Source: Clostridium hydrogeniformans DSM 21757
Lineage (GTDB): Bacteria; Bacillota; Clostridia; Clostridiales; Clostridiaceae
NCBI RefSeq assembly: GCF_000686705.1
Contig: NZ_JMLJ01000003.1
Coordinates: 186,001 to 250,000, forward strand
Direction: 5' to 3'
Length of the DNA stretch: 64,000 nucleotides
Within the stretch, counting starts at the first letter, position 1; the number at the start of each line of letters is the position of its first letter. Under the pieces are notes generated by a model, which was not told the origin of the DNA, did not search any database, and was given only the letters and a program-made list of their open reading frames with translations. Position numbers and translations under genes: made by a program. Below, one piece after another: positions 1 to 8,682 of this stretch.

Positions 1-1000
1 CTGAAGTAGTTGAAGCTGTTGCTCCAGACATTAATATACCAGCTATTGGTGCTAGAGCAAAGGCTGGAAGTCCTGAACTACTTAATCCATTAACAATTAA
101 ATCTTTTAATCCTGAGTTTGCAATTATTCCTGCTATGGTTCCTGTTCCAAGAAGTAATATAGCTACTCCACTCATTTTATTTAATCCACTACATGCATAA
201 GCATTTAAATTTTTTATCTTTCCCATAGAAAGAGCTCCAACTGCTCCCCCAATTGGAAGTGCTATTAAAGGATCCACATTTATGTTGAATAGTGGTCTAA
301 GAGCTAAAAGTCCTATTGCCACTAAAGGTCCTATAATTGAAGATAGGAAACTTGGCTTTTCAGATGAAGCTATTTGAACTTCTTCTTGTTTTACCTTAAT
401 TCCTTTATTTATTAATCTTTTAGCTATAATACAAGTTAAAATAAGACCTACTATTCCTGGTATTATTCCTGATGCCATAAGAGAAGTTAACTGAATTTTA
501 AAAGAGTCAGATGCTGCTATGGCATTAGGATTAGGTGACATTATGTTACCTGCCTTCCCTCCTCCTATCATAGCTATTAAAATTGATGTTTTAGATATGT
601 TTGCTCTATTTGCTATTGCTAATGCTATTGGTGATACTGTTATTACTGCCACATCAATAAATACTCCAACAGAAGTTAATACTAAAGTAGCTATTGCTAA
701 TGCTATTAATGAGTTTGACTCTCCTATCTTATCTACAATAGTTTCTGCAATCTTAGCCGCTGCTCCTGATTCAATAAGAACTCCTGCTAAAATTCCTGCT
801 GTTAATATCCTAAGTATTGCTGTTACAATTCCCTTAGTTCCATTTATCATTAAGTTTACTGTTTCAACTAGTCCTGCTCCACCTATTAATCCACCTACTA
901 AGGCTCCAATAATCAGACCATAGGCTGGATGAACTTTTTTAATTATTAGTACAATTGCCAAAATCAATCCTATAATTGCTCCTAATGCTGTTACTTGCAT
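1..1000 (-). CDS. GntP-family gluconate/organic acid:H+ permease (3' end outside window)
   Basis: The minus strand is open from the edge of the window to an ATG at 1000, giving 333 codons with no stop. The translation begins MQVTALGAIIGLILAIVLII and is a run of hydrophobic segments rich in Gly and Ala (IAMIGGGKAGNIMSPNPNA, VGVFIDVAVITVSP), as in the GntP/gluconate permease family. These are integral membrane proton symporters for gluconate, glycerate and similar acids. An excellent SD (GGGGGGAG) lies 5-6 nt before the ATG. It follows a CdaR-type regulator on the same strand, an arrangement usual for sugar-acid or glycerate loci, and a cre site sits 37 bp upstream. The substrate cannot be fixed from sequence. 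The C-terminal ~100 residues are missing. Confidence 0.9.
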   Translation of the reverse strand, partial: MQVTALGAIIGLILAIVLIIKKVHPAYGLIIGALVGGLIGGAGLVETVNLMINGTKGIVTAILRILTAGILAGVLIESGAAAKIAETIVDKIGESNSLIALAIATLVLTSVGVFIDVAVITVSPIALAIANRANISKTSILIAMIGGGKAGNIMSPNPNAIAASDSFKIQLTSLMASGIIPGIVGLILTCIIAKRLINKGIKVKQEEVQIASSEKPSFLSSIIGPLVAIGLLALRPLFNINVDPLIALPIGGAVGALSMGKIKNLNAYACSGLNKMSGVAILLLGTGTIAGIIANSGLKDLIVNGLSSSGLPAFALAPIAGILMSGATASTTS

Positions 1001-1036
1001 TGTTCTCCCCCCAGTTAGTTTTATTTATATTATCAT

Positions 1037-1050
1037 TGTAAACGTTAATG
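1037..1050. promoter_or_regulatory. cre (CcpA) site upstream of the GntP permease
   Basis: TGTAAACGTTAATG fits the catabolite-responsive consensus (TGWAANCGNTNWCA) apart from the last two positions, with the central CG intact. It lies between the regulator gene and the permease start, where CcpA binding would repress permease transcription when preferred sugars are present. Assignment is by motif only. Confidence 0.6.
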
Positions 1051-1088
1051 CAATCATTATCATTAGGCAGAACTATAATTTAACCCTC

Positions 1089-2165
1089 CTATTTTTTGTG
1101 CATTTGCACAGTGCTTTTATTGAAACTATGTACTAGTACTCCATTTATAAGCTCATATAAATCCATATAATTTCTTGGATTCTTCCCTGTTATACTTTCT
1201 ATTTTATTTAATCTATAACTTAAACTATTCCTGTGAATATGTAATTCTTCTGCCACCTTACTCATCTCTCCATTTCTTTTTATAAAAGTAATTAGAGTTT
1301 TCATAAGATCTGACCCCTCGCCCTCTTCCTCTAAGGCCTTCATCTCTTCAACTATTGAACTTGATTTTCCATTCTTTACGACAAGGTCAATTATGGAAAC
1401 TTTCTCATAATCATAAACTTTATTATAAAGAGGCAATGTTTTTCCAATCTCTAAAGCTTTTATAGCCTGCTTTGCAGAAACTCCTACTATCCTTTCTGGT
1501 CCACCAAAGGCTATTTCTAGATTCTCATATTTTTTAAGTATTCTATTTATAAGAGCCTTAACATCCCTATCCTTATGTATTAGAATTAATATTTTATTAT
1601 TATAGTAATTTAAAACATACTCCCCCTTAAATAAAAACTTCTTAATAACCTCTTTTTCTATATTCTGACCCTCTATTACAACAGCTCTCCTTAAATATAA
1701 TATATCTATATCTAAATTCTTTCCTCTTTGAATGAAGTCTTCTTCATACTCCTTTGTGTTATATATCCAATGATAAAAAAATTCTTCTTCTAATCTTTCT
1801 CTAAATCTTTTTTCATCCATCATATCCTGCTGATTAATAAGTAACTCTGCTGTTACCTTAACTAGCTCTGCAAAAGCTCTAACCTCATCTGGATTACCGC
1901 TGATTCCTATTACTCCAACTACCTCTCCCCCAAATCTTATGGGTAGATTAACACCTTTTTTAGCCCCTTCCCCATCATAGTATATTTCAACCATCTTATG
2001 ACTTTTTATAGCCTCTATTGCCCCTTCATGAGCTACTCCTATTCTCTCTTTTTGACCACTTCCTATTATAGTTCCTACATTATCCATTACATTTATATTA
2101 TATGGTATTACCTTCATCATCTTATCTACAATACTTTGACCTTGTTCTGAACTTATTTTAAGCAA
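1089..2165 (-). CDS. CdaR-family sugar-diacid transcriptional regulator
   Basis: 358 aa. The N-terminal ~130 residues match the putative sugar-diacid recognition domain seen in CdaR. The C-terminal end (about 297-350, with GEMSKVAEELHIHRNSLSYR) is the PucR/CdaR-type helix-turn-helix that reads hydrophobic-polar through R-N-S-L-S-Y-R. CdaR proteins activate glycerate, galactarate and glucarate uptake and catabolism genes. The start codon is TTG at 2165, supported by AAGGAG 8 nt upstream; no ATG has a comparable SD. It lies 88 bp upstream of the GntP permease on the same strand, so it probably controls that gene. Effector unknown. Confidence 0.88.
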   Translation of the reverse strand: MLKISSEQGQSIVDKMMKVIPYNINVMDNVGTIIGSGQKERIGVAHEGAIEAIKSHKMVEIYYDGEGAKKGVNLPIRFGGEVVGVIGISGNPDEVRAFAELVKVTAELLINQQDMMDEKRFRERLEEEFFYHWIYNTKEYEEDFIQRGKNLDIDILYLRRAVVIEGQNIEKEVIKKFLFKGEYVLNYYNNKILILIHKDRDVKALINRILKKYENLEIAFGGPERIVGVSAKQAIKALEIGKTLPLYNKVYDYEKVSIIDLVVKNGKSSSIVEEMKALEEEGEGSDLMKTLITFIKRNGEMSKVAEELHIHRNSLSYRLNKIESITGKNPRNYMDLYELINGVLVHSFNKSTVQMHKK

Positions 2166-2269
2166 AATTTTTCAGCTCCTTCAACCCTATATTTCAAAAG
2201 TTAAAACACTGGGAGTTTATTGAACTTCAATAATACCTCATAGTGCTCTTATAATATATAATAACTTAA

Positions 2270-2369
2270 CTTCTTGTACTAGTTAAACTAAGGTATTTAA
2301 ATCAATAGTTTTTAACTTATTGACTTTATAATTTAAAAGTATAAATTTTCACTGCTTTAATACTTAACT
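2270..2369 (+). repeat. Dispersed palindromic intergenic repeat, family 2, copy A
   Basis: Shares about 100 bp with 54442-54550 in the same orientation, starting at ACTAGTTAAA and ending near TTAACT, with the best-matching core CTTTATAATTTAAAA. Each copy carries short internal inverted repeats (here ATCAATA with TTATTGA). It lies in a 392-bp gap (2166-2557) with no gene; the only other feature there is the terminator at 2477-2513. Confidence 0.55.
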
Positions 2370-2476
2370 GGCACAAAATATCTTCTAATTATTTCTTACT
2401 AATATACTTAAATTCTATCTAAAAATTTATAGTCTTTCAATAAACTCTTAGATACAAATATGCTACATAAATAAAA

Positions 2477-2513
2477 AGTTTTCAAAAGATATTTATATAT
2501 CTCTTGAAAACTT
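2477..2513 (-). terminator. Intrinsic terminator of the secreted protein gene
   Basis: Inverted repeat AAGTTTTCAA(A)AGAT / ATCTCTTGAAAACTT followed on the minus strand by TTTTTAT. It lies 45 bp beyond the stop of the gene ending at 2558. Confidence 0.8.
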
Positions 2514-2557
2514 CTATTAGTTATAGTTATAAGTTTTTACAATATGTATTAAGATTT

Positions 2558-2926
2558 CTATTTTACAGGCTTAGATACCTGAATTTTCTTTGCTGAAGAT
2601 TGAGGTGGTATGGATTTAGTCATAGCTGAACTTAATACTACAAAAACCTTATCTCCCTTTGCAAAGTCCGGCTTTCCATCTTTCCCATCACAGCCTCCCA
2701 TTATTTTAGTATCTTCTCCTACTATTACAAGAACTTTCTCATTGTAAACTTCACAGGATTTTATATATCCTTCCACTAATAATCTAGTTGTATTAGTCTT
2801 ATCATCCTTTTGTACCTCTAAAATTTCTCCCATTAAAATAGGAGATTTAGGTTGCATAGCAAAAACTGTTGTACTACTAAAGGTGAAAAGTAATAGTAAA
2901 AATACTAATGCTCTTTTTAACCTCAT
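2558..2926 (-). CDS. Small secreted protein of unknown function
   Basis: 122 aa. Residues 1-23 form a signal peptide: basic start MRLKR, a Leu/Phe-rich core, then TTVFA before the likely cleavage at A23. The mature part is about 100 residues with alternating beta-strand-like stretches (LMGEILEVQK, TRLLVEGYIKS, KVLVIVGED, KVFVVLSSA), suggesting a small all-beta OB- or DUF3221-like fold. That is inference; I do not recognise the family. It contains two cysteines (in YIKSCEV and MGGCDG) that could pair outside the cell. Monocistronic: own SD (GGAGGAATTT) and own terminator. Confidence 0.75.
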   Translation of the reverse strand: MRLKRALVFLLLLFTFSSTTVFAMQPKSPILMGEILEVQKDDKTNTTRLLVEGYIKSCEVYNEKVLVIVGEDTKIMGGCDGKDGKPDFAKGDKVFVVLSSAMTKSIPPQSSAKKIQVSKPVK

Positions 2927-3077
2927 TTTAAATTCCTCCCTATAAACTTAATTAATTCATATTTATAACATAATAAATATTTATCTGATGGCTATAAGTT
3001 TTAACACCACCTGAATGAAGATTCCTTCTATTCTAAATTAGTATTTGCTATTTATACTCTAACTATTACAATAAAAT

Positions 3078-3124
3078 ATAAGTCCTATATCTTTATTACT
3101 ATGTAAAAAAGATATAGGACTTAT
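3078..3124 (-). terminator. Terminator of the fru operon
   Basis: Perfect 17-bp stem ATAAGTCCTATATCTTT with its reverse complement, 13-nt loop, and AT-rich tails on both sides. It lies 100 bp downstream of the fruA stop. Confidence 0.85.
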
Positions 3125-3224
3125 ATTTTATATATTATTTACTTTTTAATGTTTACTTTAAACCCTTATAGTTATAAATATTAATAATTTAATTACTCAT
3201 CATAAAAATTTTAGTATTTATATA

Positions 3225-5096
3225 CTAATTAGCTTTTTTCTTTAATAGAGCAAGCACTATCATACCTATAAATGAACCTACAACTAATGCTATAAAGTAT
3301 CCTAATGGATTAGTTATAACAGGTAAAACAAATATTCCACCATGAGGTGCTCTTAATGCACATCCAAATGCCATAGATAAAGCTCCCGCTACTGATGAAC
3401 CTATAACACAAGCTGGTATAACCCTTAATGGGTCTGCAGCTGCAAAAGGAATAGCCCCCTCTGTTATAAATGATAATCCCATTATATAGTTAGTTAATCC
3501 TGATTGTCTTTCCCTCTTAGTAAATTTATTTTTAAAGAAAGTTGTACATAATGCAATAGCTAGAGGAGGTACCATACCACCTATCATAACTGCTGCCATA
3601 AATTCAAAATTACCGCTGGCTAAGGAAGCTGTCCCAAATACATAAGCTGCCTTATTTATAGGACCACCCATGTCTATTGCCATCATTCCACCTAGAACTG
3701 CTCCAAGTAAAATTTTACTACTGGCTCCCATATTATTTAATAGATTAGTGATTCCATTATTTATTCCCGCCACTGGAGGGTTAACTATAAATGTAATAAT
3801 TGCTCCTATTAATAATATTCCAAAGAATGGATAAAGCAATACTGGTTTTAATCCTTCTAAGCTATTTGGTAACTTAGAGAATAACTTCTTTAATCCTACT
3901 ACTAAATAACCTGATAAAAATCCTGCAAGTAATGCTCCTAAGAATCCTGATCCACCAGTGTTTGCAAGCATACCACCTACAAAACCTACTGCTAGTGCTG
4001 GTCTATCTCCAATACTCATAGCAATATATCCTGCAAGTATTGGTAACATAAATCCAAAGGCTGTTCCTCCTACATTTTTTAAGAAAGCTGCAAAAGGAGT
4101 ATTAGATCCAAAGTTTTTTGGGTCTATAGTATAATCATCAAATAAGAAGGCTAGTGCTATTAATATTCCTCCTCCAATAACAAAGGGTAACATATGAGAC
4201 ACACCATTCATTAAGTGTTTATATATCTCACGACCAATTCCCTCTTTTTCCTCATCCCTATTTGATTCCTCAGCTTTTGTTCCATGATTATATACTGGTG
4301 CATCCCCACTAAGTGCATCGTTAATTAATTCTTCTGCCTTGTGTATTCCATTAGCAACCTTAGTCTGGATAACTCTCTTTCCATTAAATCTTTCCATTTC
4401 AACTTTTTTATCTGCTGCTACTATAATACATTCTGCTTTTTCAATTTCATCTTTTGTTAAAACATTTTTAGCTCCCCCAGAACCATTCGTTTCAACCTTT
4501 ATTGACACTCCCATTTCCTTAGCTTTATTTTCTAAGCTTTCTGCTGCCATAAAGGTATGAGCGATTCCTGTAGGACATGCTGTGACCGCTAAAACTCTAT
4601 AACCCTTATTTTCAGTTTTTTTATTCTCTGAAACTATTTTATCATTTTCTTTATCATCAATAAGTTTTAAGAACTCTTCCTTATCCTTTGCTCCCATTAA
4701 ACTTTTTCTAAATTCTTCATCCATAAGTATAGTTGAAAGTCTTGCTAACACTTCTAGGTGTACATTATTCTCCCCTTCTGGTGCGGCAATCATAAAGAAT
4801 AACTGGGCTGGATTTCCATCTAAAGAATCATAGTCTACACCATCTTTAACAACCATAGCACTTAATCCTGCTTTTTTAACTGCCTTTGTTTTTGCATGAG
4901 GTATAGCTATACCATCTCCAATTCCTGTGGTACTTAAATTCTCTCTATCTAAAACAGCCTTTTTATATTCTTCCTTATTCTTTAGACTTCCTGTATTATT
5001 CATTAAATCCACTAATTTATTTATAGCCTCTTCTTTTGTTTCTATACTAGTGTTTAACTCAATACCGTTCTTCTTTAATAAATCAGTAATTTTCAT
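3225..5096 (-). CDS. fruA: PTS fructose-specific transporter, EIIABC
   Basis: 623 aa. It takes up fructose and phosphorylates it to fructose-1-phosphate. Domain order: EIIA-Fru at 1-145 with the phosphorylated His67 in GIAIPHAK; EIIB-Fru at about 167-265 with Cys174 in VTACPTGIAHTF; and EIIC from about 285 to the end with eight or more membrane segments. Length and order match FruA of Firmicutes. The ATG at 5096 has a strong SD (AAGGAGGAC). It is the last gene of fruR-fruK-fruA. The 187-bp gap to fruK contains no clear terminator, so it is probably co-transcribed. Confidence 0.95.
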   Translation of the reverse strand: MKITDLLKKNGIELNTSIETKEEAINKLVDLMNNTGSLKNKEEYKKAVLDRENLSTTGIGDGIAIPHAKTKAVKKAGLSAMVVKDGVDYDSLDGNPAQLFFMIAAPEGENNVHLEVLARLSTILMDEEFRKSLMGAKDKEEFLKLIDDKENDKIVSENKKTENKGYRVLAVTACPTGIAHTFMAAESLENKAKEMGVSIKVETNGSGGAKNVLTKDEIEKAECIIVAADKKVEMERFNGKRVIQTKVANGIHKAEELINDALSGDAPVYNHGTKAEESNRDEEKEGIGREIYKHLMNGVSHMLPFVIGGGILIALAFLFDDYTIDPKNFGSNTPFAAFLKNVGGTAFGFMLPILAGYIAMSIGDRPALAVGFVGGMLANTGGSGFLGALLAGFLSGYLVVGLKKLFSKLPNSLEGLKPVLLYPFFGILLIGAIITFIVNPPVAGINNGITNLLNNMGASSKILLGAVLGGMMAIDMGGPINKAAYVFGTASLASGNFEFMAAVMIGGMVPPLAIALCTTFFKNKFTKRERQSGLTNYIMGLSFITEGAIPFAAADPLRVIPACVIGSSVAGALSMAFGCALRAPHGGIFVLPVITNPLGYFIALVVGSFIGMIVLALLKKKAN

Positions 5097-5283
5097 AAAT
5101 GTCCTCCTTAATTACTAAATTAAACTTAACTTTAAATTTTAGCTCTTATAATTCTATTACTTAATTAAGATTACTTTTTTTGACAGCTTAGCTCTGCACT
5201 ATTATTCTTTTAATCAATTAAAATAAACTACTTAATAAAAAATGTGAAGGCTACTTTTAAAATACACATATTAGGATAAGTTA

Positions 5284-6186
5284 TTATATTTCCTCTAATA
5301 GACTATATATCTCTTCCTTTGTGGCAAGTCCATTAGAAAATGCGCTAGCACTTCCTGTAGCAACACCCATTTTAAAACCTTCTTCTAGACTTAAATTTTT
5401 TAAATACCCTGCTAAGAATCCTGCTACCATAGAATCTCCAGCGCCTACTGAATTTTTAACAACCCCTTTAGGAGCCTTACTCTTAATTACTTTTCCATTA
5501 GAAGAAATAAATATGGCACCCTCTCCTGCCATAGAAATAAGAACATTTTCCGCTCCCATTTCTCTAAGTTTATTTCCATAATAAATTATCTCTTCCTCGT
5601 TTTTAATCTCTACATTAAACAAGTCTCCTAACTCATGATGATTAGGCTTAATTAAAAATGGTTTATATTTTAATACATTTAATAAAAGCTTGCCTGTGGC
5701 ATCAACTATAAACTTTATATTGTTTTTTTCTAATCTTTCCATAATATTTTCATATATATCTTTTGGAAGAGTTACTGGAATACTTCCTGCCAAAACAAGA
5801 ATATCTCCCTCTTTTAAGGATTCAAGCTTACTATAAAGTAAATCTAAATCTTCCTTATTTATATCTGGGCCTCGTCCATTTATCTCTGATTCTTTCTTAG
5901 ACTTAAGTTTTACATTGATTCTAGACATGCCTTCATTCAAGTGAATAAAGTCAGTATTACAGCCAAAATCTTTAACTCTTCTTTCTATTTCATCTCCAGT
6001 AAAACCTGCTATATATCCAAGGGCCATATTAGGAACTCCTAGATTTCTTAAAACTATAGAAACATTAATTCCCTTTCCCCCTGGGTAAATCTCCTCATAG
6101 GATGTTCTATTTACACTTCCTAAATTAAAATCTTCCACCTTAACTATATAATCTAAGGCTGGGTTGAATGTTATAGTATATATCAC
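5284..6186 (-). CDS. fruK: 1-phosphofructokinase
   Basis: 300 aa PfkB-family kinase converting fructose-1-phosphate to fructose-1,6-bisphosphate. It shows the family signatures PGGKGINVS (35-43) and GAGDSMVAG, with catalytic Asp at about 251. The start MIYTITFNPALDY is typical of FruK/LacC. It begins with GTG at 6186, whose G is shared with the TAG stop of fruR, and is preceded by GGAGGTG 8 nt upstream. Translation is therefore likely coupled to fruR. Its place between a DeoR regulator and a fructose EII makes FruK much more likely than tagatose-6-phosphate kinase. Confidence 0.95.
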   Translation of the reverse strand: MIYTITFNPALDYIVKVEDFNLGSVNRTSYEEIYPGGKGINVSIVLRNLGVPNMALGYIAGFTGDEIERRVKDFGCNTDFIHLNEGMSRINVKLKSKKESEINGRGPDINKEDLDLLYSKLESLKEGDILVLAGSIPVTLPKDIYENIMERLEKNNIKFIVDATGKLLLNVLKYKPFLIKPNHHELGDLFNVEIKNEEEIIYYGNKLREMGAENVLISMAGEGAIFISSNGKVIKSKAPKGVVKNSVGAGDSMVAGFLAGYLKNLSLEEGFKMGVATGSASAFSNGLATKEEIYSLLEEI

Positions 6187-6935
6187 TACCTTAGCACCTC
6201 CAGTACTTCTGTTAATTCTTTGTATTCATTATCTTCAATTTTTGTTGTAATTATTACTGCTCTAGAAAGCTGCCCAAAGGTAACACTGCTTATTTCATCA
6301 AACTTAGAATTATCCCCTAGTACATAAGGATTTCTCGTTCTGCCTAAGGCCTCTTCCTTTACTAATGCTTCATTTATGTCTGGAGTTGTGTATCCTCTAT
6401 TCTTTGATATTCCATTTGCTCCAAAGAATCCTTTTGTAAAATTATATTTTTTTAAGCTATTAATAGCCTCTACTCCTATGGTGGCTTCTGTTGCCCATTT
6501 TATTTCTCCTCCTAGGATAAAGGTCTTACATTGTTTTTCTACAAGCTTTTTACCATGACCTATTCCATTGGTTACAAATACAGCATCCTTTTCTTCAATG
6601 AAATCAATCATAATCTCAGTAGTCGTACCTGCATCTATATAAACAAAATCCCCTGGTTCTATTAGGCTAGCTGCATACTTTGCAATTTCAATCTTTTCAT
6701 TTGTATGAAGCTTCTTTCTAATAGCTACCATATCTTCTTTAGTATTAATACCTTTATCTAAAGCTGTGGCACCTCCATGAACCTTCTTAAGTTTTCCATC
6801 TTTATGAAGAGTATTTAAGTCTCTTCTTATGGTAGATTCTGAAGTATTTAATAATGTAACTAACTCACTAACATAAACCACAGAGTTTTTCTTAATTTCT
6901 TGAAGAATTAGTTCATGTCTCTCTTCTGTTAACAT
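6186..6935 (-). CDS. fruR: DeoR-family repressor of the fructose operon
   Basis: 249 aa. The N-terminal DeoR helix-turn-helix occupies about 5-57 (ELVTLLNTSESTIRRDLNTL, then KVHGGA). The rest is the DeoRC sugar-phosphate sensor, with the YIDAGTTT phosphate-binding loop around 96-103. It is the first gene of fruRKA and overlaps fruK by one base. FruR homologues respond to fructose-1-phosphate (family knowledge). The likely target is the array of six 10-bp repeats at 6979-7038 just upstream, so the operon should be autoregulated. Confidence 0.93.
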   Translation of the reverse strand: MLTEERHELILQEIKKNSVVYVSELVTLLNTSESTIRRDLNTLHKDGKLKKVHGGATALDKGINTKEDMVAIRKKLHTNEKIEIAKYAASLIEPGDFVYIDAGTTTEIMIDFIEEKDAVFVTNGIGHGKKLVEKQCKTFILGGEIKWATEATIGVEAINSLKKYNFTKGFFGANGISKNRGYTTPDINEALVKEEALGRTRNPYVLGDNSKFDEISSVTFGQLSRAVIITTKIEDNEYKELTEVLEVLR

Positions 6936-6978
6936 TTACATCACTTCCTTAATCATATAATACAGTATTTTTTAAAAT

Positions 6979-7038
6979 AAATCAATCATTTTCATTCAAA
7001 ATAATTCATTTTCATTCACCATCATTCAAAATCATTCA
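6979..7038 (-). promoter_or_regulatory. FruR operator: six phased 10-bp repeats
   Basis: Read on the minus strand, the 60 bp split into six consecutive 10-mers of consensus TGAATGAWWW: TGAATGATTT, TGAATGATGG, TGAATGAAAA, TGAATTATTT, TGAATGAAAA, TGATTGATTT. Ten-base spacing places every unit on the same face of the helix. A plausible promoter lies just upstream (TTGAGG, 18 bp, TTATAT), so the array falls at or after the transcription start and 45 bp before the fruR ATG. Tandem 10-bp sites are known for lactococcal FruR; binding here is inferred. Confidence 0.75.
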
Positions 7039-7134
7039 TTTAGTACTATAATATAATCACATATTATGCCTTATCCTCAAATATATATTTTCACCTAATA
7101 AATCATTTAAGTATTTATTTTAAACATAAAAATC

Positions 7135-7181
7135 CCCCTTCTTTAAGATAATTTTATATACTAATTATCTTAAAGAAGGGG
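7135..7181 (-). terminator. Terminator of the trk operon
   Basis: Perfect 19-bp stem (CCCCTTCTTTAAGATAATT and its complement) with a 9-nt loop. It is followed on the minus strand by GATTTTTATG and lies 55 bp after the TrkH stop. Confidence 0.9.
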
Positions 7182-7235
7182 TTATCTAACTTAGTTTCAA
7201 TTATCATGTGGCATATCTATTAATTTAGTTTTCCC

Positions 7236-8681
7236 TTAAGCTCTCTTAAGTTTTGTAAATCTTAGCATTATTAGCATTGGATATATTTCTAATCTTCCAG
7301 CTAACATACAAAATGAAAATACTAATTTACTTATAGGAGAAAAGCTACTAAAGTTACCCATAGGTCCAACTACACCAAATCCTGGTCCTATATTACTTAT
7401 AGTTGCAAGTACTGATGAAAAGGTGGTTTCCATATCCATACCATCGAAGGATACTAAAAGTACAGCCATTAAAATAATAATAATGTATGTAAATATAAAT
7501 ACAGCCACACTTCCTATGGTCTCATCCTCTATTACTTTTCCATCTAACTTTACTAAGTTAACCATCCTAGGATGTATAATCTTATTAATTTCTCTTTTTA
7601 TAGTCTTAAATAAAAGCACTATACGGACAGTTTTAATTCCTCCCCCAGTAGATCCTGCACAACATCCCATAAGCATAAGTAATGTTAATATTACCTTACT
7701 AAGAGTTGGCCACAAATCAAAATTAACTGTAGAATATCCAGTAGTGGTTACCACAGAAGCTACTTGGAAAGATGATTGCCTAAAGGATTCTAATAAAGAG
7801 ATTCCGTTACTTCCCTTTATGTTAAAAGCAATAATTACCATAGATATAAAAACTATAATAAAATAATATTTTACTTCCTCATTTCTAAAAGCTTGCTTTA
7901 TATTTCCTGTAATAAGCTGAAAATATAAAACAAAATTCACTCCAAATAGAAGCATAAATACAGTTATAATCACTTCTACATAAACATTATTATAAGCAGC
8001 TATGCTAGTATTCATATTAGAAAATCCTCCAGTACCAGCTGTACCAAAAGCATTAACCATAGCATTATAAAGATCTAATCCAGCAAGCTTAAGTAGTATT
8101 ATCTGAAGTACAGTCATAAAAAAGTAAATTAAATACATTATCTTAGCAGTTTGCTTTATCCTTGGAACAAGTTTTCCTGGGCTTGGTCCTGGGCTTTCTG
8201 CTTTTAGTAAATGTATCGTATTCCCTCCTACAGAAGGCATAAGAGCTAATGTGAATATTAATATTCCCATTCCTCCAATCCAATGAGTAAAGCTTCTCCA
8301 AAACACAATTCCCTTAGGTAAGGATTCTATTTCAGTTAAAATTGAGGCTCCTGTAGTTGTAAATCCTGATACCGTTTCAAATATAGCATCTATAAATGAA
8401 GGGATAGATCCACTTAAATAAAAAGGCAAAGCTCCAAATATTGATATAGCTATCCAGCAAAGAGCAACAGTTAAAAAACCTTCCTTAGCATAAAACACAC
8501 TACTCTTAGATTTTATTTTGGTCATTAAGGTTCCTAGTAAAAGCATTATTATCATAGTTATAACAAAACTTTTGGCATCCCCTCCACCATATATTAAGGC
8601 TACACTAAGAGGAAATATCATTACTAAAGCTTCATATATTGTAACTGTTCCTAAAACTCTAAATACTATAGGGTAGTTCAC
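7236..8681 (-). CDS. Trk/Ktr potassium uptake membrane subunit
   Basis: 481 aa integral membrane protein of the TrkH/KtrB superfamily, which moves K+ through a pore built from four M1-P-M2 repeats. All four selectivity-filter regions are visible: SGFTTTGAS, FGTAGTGGFSN, SVVTTTGYST and SNIGPGFGVVG. The length (~480 aa) and extra N-terminal helices fit TrkH better than the shorter KtrB. It starts with GTG at 8681, one base after the TAA of the RCK gene, with SD AAGGGGAG 6 nt upstream. The two genes are therefore translationally coupled and encode pore and gating subunit. Confidence 0.93.
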   Translation of the reverse strand: MNYPIVFRVLGTVTIYEALVMIFPLSVALIYGGGDAKSFVITMIIMLLLGTLMTKIKSKSSVFYAKEGFLTVALCWIAISIFGALPFYLSGSIPSFIDAIFETVSGFTTTGASILTEIESLPKGIVFWRSFTHWIGGMGILIFTLALMPSVGGNTIHLLKAESPGPSPGKLVPRIKQTAKIMYLIYFFMTVLQIILLKLAGLDLYNAMVNAFGTAGTGGFSNMNTSIAAYNNVYVEVIITVFMLLFGVNFVLYFQLITGNIKQAFRNEEVKYYFIIVFISMVIIAFNIKGSNGISLLESFRQSSFQVASVVTTTGYSTVNFDLWPTLSKVILTLLMLMGCCAGSTGGGIKTVRIVLLFKTIKREINKIIHPRMVNLVKLDGKVIEDETIGSVAVFIFTYIIIILMAVLLVSFDGMDMETTFSSVLATISNIGPGFGVVGPMGNFSSFSPISKLVFSFCMLAGRLEIYPMLIMLRFTKLKRA

Positions 8682-8682
8682 T

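Noticed and set aside
519-923. 134-codon open frame on the plus strand
   Set aside because: It is antisense to the GntP permease coding sequence and has no SD; its low-complexity hydrophobic composition is the mirror of that gene.
7423-7866. 147-codon plus-strand frame
   Set aside because: Antisense to the Trk membrane subunit; no SD and no family resemblance.
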